Source: Calamus simplicifolius (taxonomy: Eukaryota; Streptophyta; Magnoliopsida; Arecales; Arecaceae). Taken from it: a stretch of DNA of 64,000 bases. A program made the translations under genes and the position numbers. Below, in pieces: positions 11,164-22,990 of the stretch (positions are counted from its first letter, which is position 1; each line of letters opens with the position of its first letter). Under the pieces are notes generated by a model that made no database searches, was not told where the DNA came from, and saw nothing but the letters and a program-made list of their open reading frames with translations. The stretch covers positions 1,601,513 through 1,665,512 of the forward strand of contig UESW01003881.1 in NCBI GenBank assembly GCA_900491605.1. Reading direction: 5' to 3'.

Positions 11164-11775
11164 TTGGCATGCTAGTATGGTGGTTTGGCATGCTATTTCT
11201 TCATTCCATTTGGCTGGCTCCCTATGGTAAGAAAGTTGGAATGCCAAGTTTTATTTTGGCTTGCCGATTATTTGGATCTTTCGGCTAGTTCCTTGAGTTC
11301 AAAAGTTGGTATATCAGTTTCATGGTTGGCATGCTAATTCTCTTACTCCTTCAGCTGATTTCCTATTGTCTCAAAGTTGGAATGCCGTTCTTATATGCTG
11401 GCATGCTAATTTCCTTTGGGCTTCAGCTGGTTCCTGTTGCTTCACTTTTGGCATGCCGGTTTTGTTGTTCCTTTAGCTGATGACTTTTGGGATGAAAAGT
11501 TGGAATGCCGGTTTCATGTGTTGGCATGCTGGTTCTCGTGCTCCTTCGGCTAATGACTTTTGGGTTTAAAGTTGGAATGCCAACTTTTTAAATTGGCATA
11601 CCGATTTCTTGTTGCTAACGACTGCAATGTTTTCTTGTTAAAATCGGGCTGTCGATATTTGGTATTTGGAATGCCATCTTTTATCCTAGCTTACTGGATT
11701 TGAAAATTGGAATGCCGGTTTTGATTTTTGACATGCTACTTTTTCTTGGCTTGCCAATTTAAGGATATTGGGATG
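11164..11775 (+). repeat. Degenerate U3 repeat cluster of Sirevirus A LTR
   Basis: At least fifteen copies of TTGGAATGCC or TTGGCATGC lie in about 600 bp, usually in pairs about 20 bp apart, one of each kind (for example at 11500 and 11521). Between the pairs runs TCGGCT or CAGCTG sequence. The cluster lies upstream of the TATA box at 11934, where retrotransposon enhancers are expected. Confidence 0.75.
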
Positions 11776-11933
11776 CCATTCTTGCTGGAATTTGGACGCT
11801 GTCATGGCTCTTACTATTCCGAATTTCATTTTCCACTATTTTCATTTTTGTTGGAGCAGATATTGTTCTTGCTCTCTCTCTCACTTCTCCATTTCACAAT
11901 GGTAATACAACAGCTATAATTTTTCTTTCTTGG

Positions 11934-11942
11934 TATAAATAG
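11934..11942 (+). promoter_or_regulatory. TATA box of Sirevirus A LTR
   Basis: TATAAATAG lies downstream of the U3 repeat cluster and about 700 bp before the LTR end, the expected place for the promoter that drives the genomic RNA. No transcription start can be read from sequence alone. Confidence 0.6.
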
Positions 11943-12654
11943 AGGTATTGAACAATATTTCAACAATTATTTTTGGGAAAAGAAAAAGAAGAAAAATATC
12001 AGTGAAAAATATGAGAAAAATCATTTGAAAAAAAGATTTATTTAGAGGAGTATTGGAGTATTTCTTCGATTGTTTTCAAGCCAACGGAGTTCATTTATTG
12101 CTGATTCTTGAAGTGGTGTTAAAACTTCATCTATCCTCTTTGAAGAGCATTCAAAGCTACCTTGAAGGCTTCTCTTGTGCTGCTATTGAAAGAAGCTACT
12201 TTGGGATTAGCTCTTCAAGTTGATAAGTATTCTTATTATTTAATTTGCTCATTTAATAGGAGCATCTTGTATTAAACATTCTATTACTTGTGCTTTGATT
12301 TGTTTCATAGTTATGAAATATGATTGGGTAGAGGTCTACCCGGATTTGTATTTGCAAGGCTTGCTTGTGTCCGAAAATAAGTGTGCTAGCCAGGCAGGCT
12401 AGTGGTGATTATTGAAAATTCCCAAGGTGTTCTTGGGGAGTAGATGTAGGTGTAGGGTTAGCACCGAACCACTATAAATATTGTGTTTGATTGTGATATT
12501 TTTCTATGATTGTTTGCATATTAGATTCACTTCACTCCACATTATTTATTTGTAAAAGAAATATAAGTACACATACTTGATAGTTAATTAAATTTTTAAA
12601 GAAACCCAATTCACCCTTCCTCTTGGGTTACTAGATCTGGGCAACAACAAGCAA

Positions 12655-13860
12655 GCTAAGGAACATGGAGAACAAATTTAAGATATATTCCCTTAGAGAT
12701 TTTTATTTAGCCTTTCCCTGCAATTGGTGTGAAGTTACCATCTGCTATCCTAACCTTTTTATGCCCAGGACATGGTGAATAGGATTCAAACATATTTAAG
12801 GAATTGATCATATGGCCAGATGCTCCAGAATCGATAATCCATGGAGCAGATTTAAAATGAAAGGATATAGTATAAAATTGGTTACCTGTGTGTGCCACAG
12901 AAACTTTAGAAATACCGGATGTCGAGTTGGATTTCAGCAGTTCAAGGAGATGCTCCATTTGCTCCTTGGTGAAGGAGTTGGTGTCTGCCTCATTAGCCAT
13001 AGGGATGGACCTGCCTGTTTTATCTCCTATTTTTCCCTTCCAATTTGCAGGTTTCACATAGAGTTTCCAATAGTTCTCATGGGTATGACGAGGCTTGTTA
13101 CAAAAATCACACCACACTCGAGGTTTTTCATCAGGTTTGCGCTGAAAAATAGAAGAAGTAGAGGCTTTGTTATGGCCTCCACCCATGGTATATAAGGCTG
13201 AACCTTCAATAGCACTTCCAGGTCCCTTCTTGCCCAACATCACATTCCTCTGACTTTCCTCTCTCCTAACTTCTAAAAAAACTTCACCAATTAAAGGTAG
13301 GAGTTGCTTTCCAATAATTCTCCCCCTCACCTCATCAAAATCGACATTAAGACCAGCCAAAAACTTGAAAATCTGACTATACTCCACTGTCTTTTTATGA
13401 TGACATGCATCCTCGCTAGATTTTCACTCATGAGTGTCGAAAAAGTCAAGGTCTTGCCAAATCCGCTTCAAGCAAAGTCAAGGTCTTGCCAAATCGCTAG
13501 ATTACTTTGTGACATTGCCTTTTCCTTGTCGTATCTCATGGAGTTTGAAGGTTAACTCAAAAATTTATGATTGATTTTCTAAGTCAAAATACATCTGATT
13601 TACATTCTCCCAAAGCTCTTGTGCTGTTAGATAGTACATGTAATTAGAGCTAATGTCTTCTTCCATAGAATTCATAAGTCATGTCATCATCATGGAATTC
13701 TCAGCATCCATGTAGCATAAATTGGATCATCCATTGCAAGAGCTTTCTTTTCACCTGTCAAGTAGCCTTTCTTTCCACATCCTCTGATGTATATCCAACT
13801 ATTTGAGACCATCTCAGAAATTATCACCATTCAAGCGAATTATGGTGATCTAGATAGAGT
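12655..13860 (-). pseudogene. gag: Ty1/copia gag-protease remnant
   Basis: The minus-strand frame 12707-13387 reads SQIFKFLAGLNVDFDEVRGR (gag core), then a zinc knuckle at about 13085-13130 (WCDFCNKPRHTHENYW), in which the last knuckle cysteine is Y. The aspartic protease motif WIIDSGASGHM follows at about 12809-12842. The gag 5' part (13390-13860) is out of frame, with a short tandem duplication of CAAAGTCAAGGTCTTGCC near 13440-13490. The protease end stops at about 12650, where the Sirevirus LTR begins. Together with 3352-5567 this is the other half of one split element. Confidence 0.85.
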
Positions 13861-14043
13861 GAGATTCCATGGCGGCAGTATGGATTTTTGAAGAATCAGT
13901 GGTATTGGGATTATTCAGAGAAGATTGGGGAATAGTAGTGGACTCGTTTGAAGTTTCAAACATGGTTTTAGAAAGCAGGAACATAATGAACGAGAGAAAG
14001 AAGAAGGGTTTTGGCAAGCAATTTGCTGGCTCTGAAACCAACT

Positions 14044-14302
14044 TAAAAAATATTTGACAGGAATAAATTTTTTCATTAAGATTGTTCTCTTTATAGAGTT
14101 TACAGCATATACAAATTCTATCAAACAGGAAATTAAATTAGGAAATAATTCCTCACAATTACTTTCCTCAAATATAAAGATTAACAATTAACTAATTAAG
14201 AGGAAATAATTCCTATCATTTACTTTCTTTAAATACAAAGATTTATAACTAATAATCTAATTTAGTTGTACAAGATTATTTCCATATTAGTTTTGATTTT
14301 TC
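14044..14302 (-). repeat. LTR of minus-strand Ty1/copia element (right, 5')
   Basis: It matches the LTR at 2916-3251, with the same runs AAGATTGTTCTCTTTATAG and ATTACTTTCCTCAAAT. The primer-binding site lies beside it at about 14030-14043 but has decayed (CTCTGAAACCA). It is shorter than the left LTR and its outer edge is not sharp. Target duplication could not be read. Confidence 0.65.
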
Positions 14303-14794
14303 AATATTAAAAAATTACATAATAAATTATATATGATGATGTACAAAGGTATACATAAATAGTAAAATTTTATAGATATTAAAAAAAATGAGCATACATC
14401 TCTTTTTTTTGGTACAGACGAATAATCACACTAATCTAGTACGAGTCAACCCAGATAGATCAGAATATAAAATTTATTTAAGAACAAGGGGACAGGGATC
14501 ACCCTGACTCCAAAACCAACATCTAGCATGATGAGCCAGTGACCCAATCAGCCGCTGAATTGGCTTCACGATAGGTATGACGGATCTGGGCTCTGTAAAC
14601 CTTTCGAAGAATAGACCAAGTGTCAAGAAGCAATGGATTGATGGGAACTTGAGAGCAGCACTCCTTCCACAGCCATCAGATGACAGTCATAGAATCCCCT
14701 CAATGAGAAGGCTATAAGCATGAAAAATCCAAATAGCATAGAAAATACCAACCCATGCAGCATAAAGCTCAGCCATAGGGACTGTGGAATAGAG

Positions 14795-16722
14795 GTAGGC
14801 ACTGGGCCGTGCCGCCTATGGGCCAGCACGGCCCGGCATGGCATGGCCCATGATGGGCTTGGGCCAGCACGGCCCGGTACTGCTACAGTATCGGGCCATG
14901 CCGGCATGGCATGGCCCATAATGGGCCTAGGCCGGCCCATCGTGCCGACCCATTGTGCCAGCACGGCACGGCCCGTCGTGCCGGCATGGTGGGCCAGCCC
15001 GAGATGGCCCATCGTGCCGGCACTGTGGGCCAGCACAGCATGGCCCATCGTGCTGGCCAACCGTGCCAGTCCACATGGGCCTGGGCTGTGCCAGCCCACC
15101 GAGCCAGCATGACCCATCAGGGCCTGATAATTTTTTTTAAAAAATTATTTTTTAAATAAATAAAAAATTATTGGGATATGAAGCCATAAATTAATATGAA
15201 ACCACCTTAATGGTGGGGAGTTTGGCATAGACCCCTATCAGTTTATTAATTTAAAATCAAAATAGTATATGAAGGATGGGGGGCTAGGCCTGACCTCCAG
15301 GATACAATAAGAAATAAGAAAAAAATAGAGATGACTAACTTTAACAATTAAAAAAAACATTATTAGAAGTAAAACCTATATTATTAGAAGTAAAACTAAT
15401 TTAAGCCTCAGGAAGACATAAGGCCCATACAAAAGGCCTTGTTAAAAGCACACTCTATGCTCCAAGAGCATCAATCTCAACTTCTCTCATGTTAAAAAAG
15501 ACTTTGTGCATCGATTTTCAGCGCATAAAGCGGGCACTGGATGCGCAACGTTTACAAGTCTAGTCCTCAGGCAAGTCCATAAGGTGATTCCTGAGCCTAC
15601 TGTGCTCTTTGGCTGGTTTCACTCAACAAGAGTACAATTAACATTAAGAGACTAGACTTTCTTGTCTGACTCATTCATGATGCATACAGTGCACCGGACG
15701 ACCTAGTCTTTCTTATAAATTTGAGTCTTCATGAGAATATCTAAACTTAGTAGGTCTTATTTCTTTTTGTTTTTTTTTTTCCTTTTGATGCCGTTAAATT
15801 ATGAATAAATAGATAAAAGCTGGAGAGGGTGCCATTCAAACGTGCAGCACGCTTTAAATATAATAATGCAAATGTAACCAAAAGATATATACTAGTGATG
15901 TATTACTACAAATGTGACTCACAAGTTATAGTTAATTATATACAATAGTTAGAACTAGACCTACAGACTTTAACACAATTAGAAGATTGGACCAGTAGCT
16001 CAATGATCTAATAGATGGATCAATGGTTGAATAGTAAAAATAATCAAAAAAAATAAAACTAAAAAATGATTTGTAAGGATAAATAGAGATAATTTTTTAA
16101 TAAAATTTAATTAATATGATAGCTAAAAAAATTTAAATTCTTAAAATTAAATTATTTAAACCATAAATTATTTTAATAGAATTATATTTTTTTACATTGA
16201 TAATTTTATCTTCATTATAAAGATATGAGAGTTAAATTTGCATTTTTTTTATGCATCATCACCTCTAATTACATGTAAGAAACTATTTTTAAAACTATTT
16301 TTATGCAACTAAACGTATAAAAAGTTAAAAATGGCCTTTGGATAACTTTTGCTTAAAAAATTATATTATTTAATTTTATGCATGATCATCAGGGGTCGTG
16401 CCTAGCACGATTATTTTTTTCAAAAATAAAAAGACTAAGCCAATAATTTTGTAAAAAAAATTGCCCAGGTGCGGCCTACAAGCCAATAATTTTGTAAAAA
16501 AAATTGTCCATGCATGACCCAGGTGGGCCGTGCCTGGCCCGACACATGGCACGACCTGTGCCCGACACGACATGTGGCCCATTTGGCATGGCACATGGCC
16601 CAAAATGGGCCACATGCCGTGCCAGGCCACCAAAAATTTTAACAGGCCATGCCAGGCACGGCCCGTTAATTTGGCCAGCCCGGCAAGCCTGGGCTGTGCC
16701 ATGCCAAGTACGACACCAGTGT
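14795..16722. mobile_element. hAT-like non-autonomous DNA element with GC-rich palindromic arms
   Basis: Two GC-rich arms, about 14797-15125 and 16510-16722, are packed with forward and reverse versions of GGGCCGTGCC and CCATGCCGGCACGGCCC, while the middle is AT-rich and non-coding. Such subterminal repeats are typical of many plant hAT elements. It splits the LINE RNase H, which fixes both ends to within a few bases. Terminal repeats are weak (CACTGGGCCGTGCC left; CACTGGTGTCGTAC in reverse on the right), and an 8-bp target duplication is not clear. The superfamily is therefore tentative. Confidence 0.5.
15126..16509. other. AT-rich core of the hAT-like element
   Basis: No gene is seen. The part at about 15400-15730 is less AT-rich and might be foreign sequence inside the element, but it has no frame I recognise. 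Confidence 0.4.
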
Positions 16723-17119
16723 CGACTTATAGTGAGGAATCAAGGATACCGAATCCATCCACTACCAGCAGAGCTCTATCGGTCCTACGGATAATGAAAG
16801 ATGAACTGCTAATCTACCTTGAACACTCCCATCAAAGTTAATTTTGATAAACCCTGGAGGGGTGCTCTCAAAAGATAAAAATCGTATCCGGCTCGCTGCC
16901 AAAGCAGCAAGGGATTTCTAGTGGCCAGAGGTGTCAGAACCAACAGCAAAATGATGAGGAGCAAACTCCGCTGCGAGGGATCTAACTTTCCGCACAATAC
17001 TGTGGAAAGAAACAATATCATCGGTGAATATAAGCAAGTTCCTCGACAATCAGATCTGTTAGGTTGTGGCTGCCTAAAGACCATCGTTCTGCTAAGTGGC
17101 CCTTCGAAGATCATCTAAG

Positions 17120-18180
17120 AAAGAGTAATAATTAATTTTTTATTGAAATAATTGATTGCAAAGTACATATTTAAAATTACTTCACCTCACGAGATAACTA
17201 AAATAAAGCATCCTAATATTTAAATAGCAAAAGTCTGTCCTAGTGGTTGAGAGGCTTTTTCAATGCCACTGGTTACTGGTTAGAGGTCAAGAAAATTGGC
17301 CGGTAGTGTTTGACCTGTTTAAATGCCTTTGTGATATGCATTATATTGTTAGTGTTTAATGGCATCGTTATTCCATTGTAATAGAAATTGATAATAATTA
17401 TTAATTGTTTTAATGATTATAATGACCATCCTTTTTTGGTAAACATGACCACCATTTATTCAAAAGTGTCCAAATTAGAACTTTGAGAATTTAAATTAAT
17501 AAATATTAATAATGGGAAGTAATGGTCCCGAATGGAAAAGGAAATGCCATTATTTGCTAAAAATATGATCCATAAAGATATATTTTTGGTTGCATGAAAA
17601 ATAATGAAAAAGAAAAGGAAAACCTAGTATTTTTATAAGAAATAATAGAAATAACAACCTTAATCCCATACTAATTGCAAGTGGCATAAATCTTTTTTCT
17701 CTATTTCATTCAATTTAGGACTATAATGTAGAAATATCGAATTATTCTTTGCTACTTCTCACTTGATTTTGAAATTGTCTCACTTTTTTTTTCTTTCCCT
17801 TGTATCAAATTATTCATTGGTAGCATATATTTTTCGGCCTACATTATCTATGACCAAATCATATAAGTTATCTCTCTCAATTTATCTTTAATCACGAAAA
17901 AACTTCTTTTATGAAAGACTTTATTTCTTATTCTTTTTATTGCCACATTCATTTTAATATTCTTATTCCAACTATATTTATCTTATATATATGTATATAT
18001 AATTTTCTAATTATCTAACATTTTATAATTTAATTATATAAATTTTTTCTTTAATTTGGAAGGCATTATGAATATATAATATCTCAACCATACTTTACAT
18101 AATATCTATCTTATAGTCACATAATTTCTAAAAAAATATTGTTATAATTTTTTTAAATTTTATAAAGAAATGAATAATAG
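17120..18180. other. AT-rich intergenic stretch
   Basis: No coding or RNA gene is supported. Around 17232-17290 a CTAGTGGTTGAGAGGC phrase followed by GGTTAGAGGTC loosely resembles the A and B boxes of a tRNA-derived SINE, but no tail or target duplication was found. Confidence 0.5.
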
Positions 18181-19045
18181 TGTTGCCGCAAAAATTCGTT
18201 CTCCGACTCGGGTGCAGCTCGACTTCGGATCTGGATGCTGATCTCTCGCCTAGATGGAACTTGCAAGATAATCCTCACGCAGAGAGTGTCTGGGGTGGCC
18301 CTCTACGGAAGACCCTCGATGCCCAAGTCAGTGAAAATTCACAGCAAGTAGATGTGAGGAGAAGGCTCTCGCAGAAGAGTTCCTCAAGATGAATGGCCTT
18401 TCGAGAACTCAAAGCTTGCTCAAGCTTTAATGGAGTTTTTAGTTAGAGTATCAATAAAGCGTACTTGAGAGACTTCAGAACTAGGGTATTTATAGGCGAT
18501 CACCTGTTTCCTTGGGCACGTCATAGGGGGTCTGAAAACCATTCAGATTCGAATCGGATTCGAATCACGTTTGTTACGGGACTGGTGGGATCAGTATCTA
18601 GTTAGTTAGAGGATTGACGGCTAGGAGAGTTGGTTGGCGCTTTGAGATTCAGCGATTCTGTAGACCCTAGGCCACTTCTATATGCCTTAGGTCACTTCCG
18701 GTATTTTTGCATAATTTTTCATTTGAGATCTTGTTCAACTATCATGAATTTAAACTCTCCCGTGCTTGATTCTGTAGAGATGCTTAAATGCCTTGGTCTG
18801 GTTGAGGCGTAGAAGTAACTCGGTTTGCCGAGGCATGAGAATAGCTCGGTTTACTGAGGCATAGAATAGCTCGGTTCGCGAGGCATGAGAATAGCTCGGT
18901 TCGCCGAGATGACTTAACTCTGCCGAAGATGATTCAGCTCTGCTATTTTCCAGACGTGACAGCTGGCTGACCAGATATCGAGATTGGTCTCGATCATTTG
19001 TCGTGTGCACGAGTGTTAGCGCAATGATAATTTTATCCCTCATCA
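18181..19045 (+). repeat. 5' LTR of a truncated LTR retrotransposon
   Basis: The stretch begins TGTTGCCGCAAAAATTCG and probably ends CCCTCATCA at 19045. A TATA box, TATTTATA, is at 18487-18494. Four tandem units of about 30 bp (AGCTCGGTTTGCCGAGGCATGAGA type) lie at 18812-18910. The base composition (GC-rich, CTCGATGCCCAAGTCAGTGA) is typical of gypsy-class LTRs in monocots. No second LTR is present, so the ends are tentative. Confidence 0.55.
18812..18910 (+). repeat. Short tandem repeat in LTR, about 4 x 30 bp
   Basis: Four imperfect copies of a unit built on AGCTCGGTTCGCCGAGGCATGAGAAT lie head to tail. Each unit contains the small palindrome CTCGGTTCGCCGAG in some form. Confidence 0.75.
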
Positions 19046-19454
19046 CATACCTTCCACTCCCTAGTCCGAAGTGTAAATTTGGATTTAGGGAGTAGAGTCC
19101 AGCATAATTTCATATAGGGGGATTTAAAAGGACGCGCAATGATGGCCTCGTAAATGTCGGGCCGCTGCCCCATCATTTCTTATCATCGCGCGAGGGAAAA
19201 ACCCCTCGTTTCTTGTGGGCAGCAATTGAGGGAGCTCCACGTGGTGAACCCCTGTGTTTACAGTGCCTGTAGCGGCAATTTCAGCATTTGGGCTTCTTCT
19301 AGAGACGCCGCATTTTCTCCCCGAAATGCCTTTTTAAGGAGGGAAAAGGGTTAGAGCGGTATTCCTTCTGCAGCGTCTTCTCATTTCTCCCTTAGAGATT
19401 TTGTTCCTCAAAACTCTTGTGAGTTCATTGTGGTGTGTTCTTCAACCCGACAAC

Positions 19455-21666
19455 ATGAAGGATCCGAACAACATGGCCTCTGAGATAACCTTTGAAGATC
19501 TAGGTAGAATACGTCATCGATACAAGATCCTTCAGGACATCGCTTTATGGCCCTCGAAGGCCGAGCAAAGGGTCTCAATGTAGCCGGGGCATGGGGTGTT
19601 CTTCTACGAGGAAAGCTTGAGAGCGGGCCTTTGGTTTCCCCTTCACCCGCTGGTAAAAGAAGTCATGAGATTCTACAATATATGCCCGATGATGGTGGCT
19701 CTGAATAGCTGGCGCAACCTCATCGGGTTTATTTCGATGTGCAGCCGTGTTGGGGTAATGGCAACTCTTTCTATATTCCGAGTCTGCTACAACTTAGTTT
19801 TCAGAAGAAACTTCGAGTGGCTCTATGTTGGTCCTCGAAAATCATTCAAGACGATATTGGACAATCCATCATCGATAAAGGAGTGAAAGTCTCGATTTTT
19901 CATCATCGAGGGGAACATTGGCTCCGATTTTCCTGGGCATGGGCGAGTTACGTGAAGGATCCAGGCACACCCAGAGCTATCTAAGCAGGAAAAGAAGGAT
20001 TTGATAACTCTTCGTAGCGGTCGAGTGCTCTTGGCCAGCGCTCTTTTATCGGAGGATGCCCTTTTCGCTGCCGGGCTTAGTTCTTTTGATCCCCAGGGTA
20101 AGCTTTCTCCCCTCTTCCTGTGACTGATGTATTCAAGTGATTTTATTATGATCTAACTAATTATTTGTTGTACTTATAGCAAAAGGTCGGCATTCATGGG
20201 TTAAATAAGGAAGGAATTGGGCAAACACCAGAGGGAAACTAGCTCTGGTGAAAAGCACAGATCCTAGAAGAAATCCCACCTTTCTAGGGAACACTCAAAG
20301 GGACCGAAGCAAGCCAGGGTCGGTCAACACTCCTCCATCCCGAAGAAGGGAGAAATGAGTGTGTCGGCCACGGTTGATGAGCCTTTCCTGTTGAAGGGAG
20401 GTGCGATAGTGGAGGAGGAACAAGTAGTTGGGGAGAGCTTGGGGGAGGCCATTGAGGTTTCTTCTCTCCGAATAATAGTTGTATTAGATGACCCAGAGAA
20501 GATATCACCAGTTTACCCAGTAATCTCTTCACTCGAGGTTAACTAGCCTCGTCCGATGAAGGTTGGCAGCCCTAGGGAGAGACCCCCGCTTTGATCGAGG
20601 GGGTGAAGGAGGTAGCTATCACCACCGAGACTCAAAAGGAGTTGCCTGAGGGAGATTCGGCGAATGTTAAGGGGGAAATCGAATTGACAATTGGGGTCCG
20701 CAAAGGATTTGCATCGAAAATTATCTCCTGAGGTATTGGGGGGAGCCGCAGAGGAGGCCGAGGCTCCGATGGAGGCCATTGGAGATGAGCATATGCCTGC
20801 AGATCAAGAAGAGCCATTGAGTGGAGGGGATGTATAGACCAAAGTTTCTCCGACCAAAGCATCAGAGGGTAAGGTCAGGTGAGCCGAAGTATCTGAGGCT
20901 TCGCAAGCTAAGGCTTTGATGGAGGAAGCTGAGCGATGAAAGCTCCCCAGTCTGAAGCTCTTTGGATTAATCCTTCGGCTGTGAATTTTTTTACACATGA
21001 TCCGAATGTAGAAGACATGTTCGCCGCTCTAATGCGGTGATTGCTGCCCACGGAAAAGGGTTCCTCGATGGGTGAGTCCGCCATAGAGGATCTTGTCGAT
21101 GTGGCCTTCGGGCAGCTTGGAGTATCGAAGGATACTTATCTCCTTCTCAAGATTGATAGCCCTGCCCTCATGAGGATCGCCACGAACTATGCCTCCTGGG
21201 TAAGTCATTATGTCAAGGTAATAGGTTTTGGCCAGTTGGTTCGGTTGTGTTTTCTCACATATATTTTGCCTGCAGAATGCTTTAATTGTGAGAGCGCTAA
21301 GTTGGCACTTAAACCTGGCTGTGGGGGCCTGTGCTCAAGCCAGAAGAGAGGCCGCCGGTCTTTGGGAGAGGATAGAATCATCCAATAAACTTTCTGGGAC
21401 TTTGGCATTTGTTCAAGGGAACCTTGAGAAGATGGAGAGGTCTTATTAAGCCGATGCCGAAAGAGCATCTCAGCTCGAGATTAAAGCTAATGAGCTCCAT
21501 AATTTTGCAACAATCCGATAAGGCTTGTCTGGAGCTGTCACAAATTAAGTCCAAATATGCTGAAGAGATGAGGGCTATGCAGCAACGTTTTAACGAAAGG
21601 TGGGGCAAATTGAAGGAGAGTTTTGCCAAGCAGAAAAGCAGTTTGAATAAATATGTTTATTTCTAA
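19455..21666 (+). pseudogene. 'Putative gypsy type transposon' protein gene (PF04195-like) with two introns
   Basis: The frame starts at MKDPNNMASEITFEDLGRI. It carries GVFFYEESLRAGLWFPLHPL, then NSWRNLIGFISMCSRVGV, the signature of the plant 'putative gypsy type transposon' family. Stops occur at 19581-19583 and later. Two likely introns with GT-AG ends are at 20098-20179 and 21200-21275. Joining across the second gives NALIVRALSWHLNLAVGACA, then a heptad-rich stretch (EAAGLWERIESSNK, LEKMERSY, QLEIKANELHN, EEMRAMQQRFNERWGKLKES), probably coiled coil. Such proteins belong to LTR elements lacking a full pol; their role is unknown. The element is cut off at about 21666 with no 3' LTR. Confidence 0.7.
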
Positions 21667-21689
21667 TTCTATCTTTTAATGTTTTACCA

Positions 21690-22170
21690 CATATCCATTT
21701 TAACATATGCATTTCTGTTATACTTAATTTATCACATGTGGTTTCAGTATTGCCCAACACTCTGTTCCATATAGCATAGTTGGCCTAATATCGGTTTTAT
21801 AGAATTTTTCTTTCAATTTTAATACTCCCGAAGCACTCCACTTAATACATCATTTTTAACTCTATGATTCACATCTTCATCTATTTTACCTTCTTGCTGG
21901 ATAATTGATCCTAAATACCTACATTTTTCACTTCTTGGTATCTCTTGGCTTGCAATCTTCATTATTTCTTCATTTGTATTTCTACTCCACTAAAATTACA
22001 TTTCATGTATTCAGTTTTAGTTCTATTAATTTTAAAACCTTTAGATTCTAAGTCCTTTTAATCTTAATGGCAGGTTGAACTTCCTCATTCTACCACCAAG
22101 TTTCCTTTCCTACTAGTCATATTCCTTTGATTCTCTTAGAACTTTTGCTATGTTTTTAAGCATTTAGTTA
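21690..22170 (-). mobile_element. RTE-type LINE reverse transcriptase fragment
   Basis: Read on the minus strand in several frames: KETWW with NEEVQPAIKIKR near 22105, then RTKTEYMKCNFSG, YLGSI-type remnants, GKIDEDVNHRV, KLKEKFYKTDIRPTMLYGTE and a CWA end near 21770. This is the linker and C-terminal part of an RTE-class reverse transcriptase with an internal deletion between the first two motifs. Frameshifts and stops are many. Confidence 0.7.
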
Positions 22171-22689
22171 CTTTCGCACATTAGTTGGGATCACTATCTA
22201 TATTCATAGTTATTACTCTTGCTAATTTTCTTTAAATAATTCTAATTTTCCTCCTTTCAAATTTTACCATTTAATTTTTGGATTAATAGTTTTACATTTT
22301 ATTCTTTATTTTATTTTTATCCATATGTCTATTACCATATATTATCCTATGTTGTGAAGTTAAACTTTCTCCTGAAATAACTTTACAGTTTTTGCATGTT
22401 ATTTTATCTACCTTTCTAGTGAAGAAAAAGTATATTTGACTTTTATTAGATCCACTTTTAAATGTTATTAAATGTTCATCTTACTTTTTGAAACAATTGT
22501 TTACTATTGTTAGATCATACGATACTGCAAAAATTAATAAGCTCACACCAGCTTCATTCTATCTTCAAATTCATATCTTCATGTACCATTTTATATCCAT
22601 CCCTTTGTTTTCCTACATATCCATTAAATCTCTTCCCATATATATTTTTTGTCCTTATGGTAATTTCTAAAATCTTACTGACTATTAAT

Positions 22690-22990
22690 ATAACAATTTT
22701 AAGATATCAATTTGAAAACGATTATGGTGGTTTGGACTTGGACATATACAATGAAGACTCTTAGATGCTCCAGTTAGAAAGAGTGATCTTATAACAATTT
22801 ATGATAAGAATAAGGTAGAGGTAGAGGTTGACCTAAACTAACATGGATAGAAATAATTCAAAAGATTTAACTATTTGTAATTTGAATGTCGGCTTAGTCC
22901 TAAATAGAGTAGAGTGAAAGATGCAGATTCATGTAGCCAACCCTATGTAGTTGGGAAAAGGCTTAGATGAGTTGAGTTGAGTTGAATATA
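22690..22990 (+). mobile_element. RTE-type LINE 3' end
   Basis: Broken frames read APVRKSDLITIYDKN, then a GKVEVEVDLN remnant of the family's RGRGRP end. The conserved tail follows (GATTCATGTAGCCAACCCTA, then GTTGGGAAAAGGCTTAGATG) and a short GAGTT repeat (22975-22985). This tail is characteristic of plant RTE LINEs. It has the opposite orientation to the fragment at 21690-22170, so two insertions or an inversion are needed. Confidence 0.75.

Larger units (their letters stand above)
10679..12646 (+). repeat. Sirevirus A 3' LTR
   Basis: The start is set by aligning with the LTR of the complete Sirevirus: both have a tract ending AGAGAT followed by a T-rich start and then TATTGATTTTGATGA-like sequence. 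Here the first bases read TATTTACC rather than TG. The end is CTGGGCAACA at 12646, matching the other LTR's CTGGGCC end. Length is about 1968 bp. The U3 contains a repeat cluster and a TATA box. The R-U5 part (near 12440-12480, GTAGATGTAGGTGTAG and CACCGAACCACTATAAAT) is shared with the other Sirevirus, although the U3 regions differ. The 5' LTR is absent. Confidence 0.8.
14403..17118 (-). mobile_element. LINE 3' end with RNase H, split by a DNA element
   Basis: Read on the minus strand, 17118 to 16735 carries the start of an RNase H domain (PPGFIKINFDGSVQG). After the inserted element, 14795 to 14480 continues with VPMAELYAAWVG, a diverged central part and RHTYREANSAADWVTGS, the typical end of RNase H in plant L1-type LINEs. 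A stop follows, then a short 3' tail with TGTACCAAAAAAAA, seen on the plus strand as a T-run at 14403-14410. Stops and frameshifts are present. The upstream reverse transcriptase and endonuclease are missing, as expected of a 5'-truncated LINE. Confidence 0.7.

Noticed and set aside
14623..15159. Several open frames rich in W, P, G, H and A on both strands
   Set aside because: Products of the GC-rich palindromic arm of the hAT-like element.
17228..17295. tRNA gene or SINE head
   Set aside because: A- and B-box resemblance is weak, no cloverleaf can be drawn, and no tail or target duplication was found.
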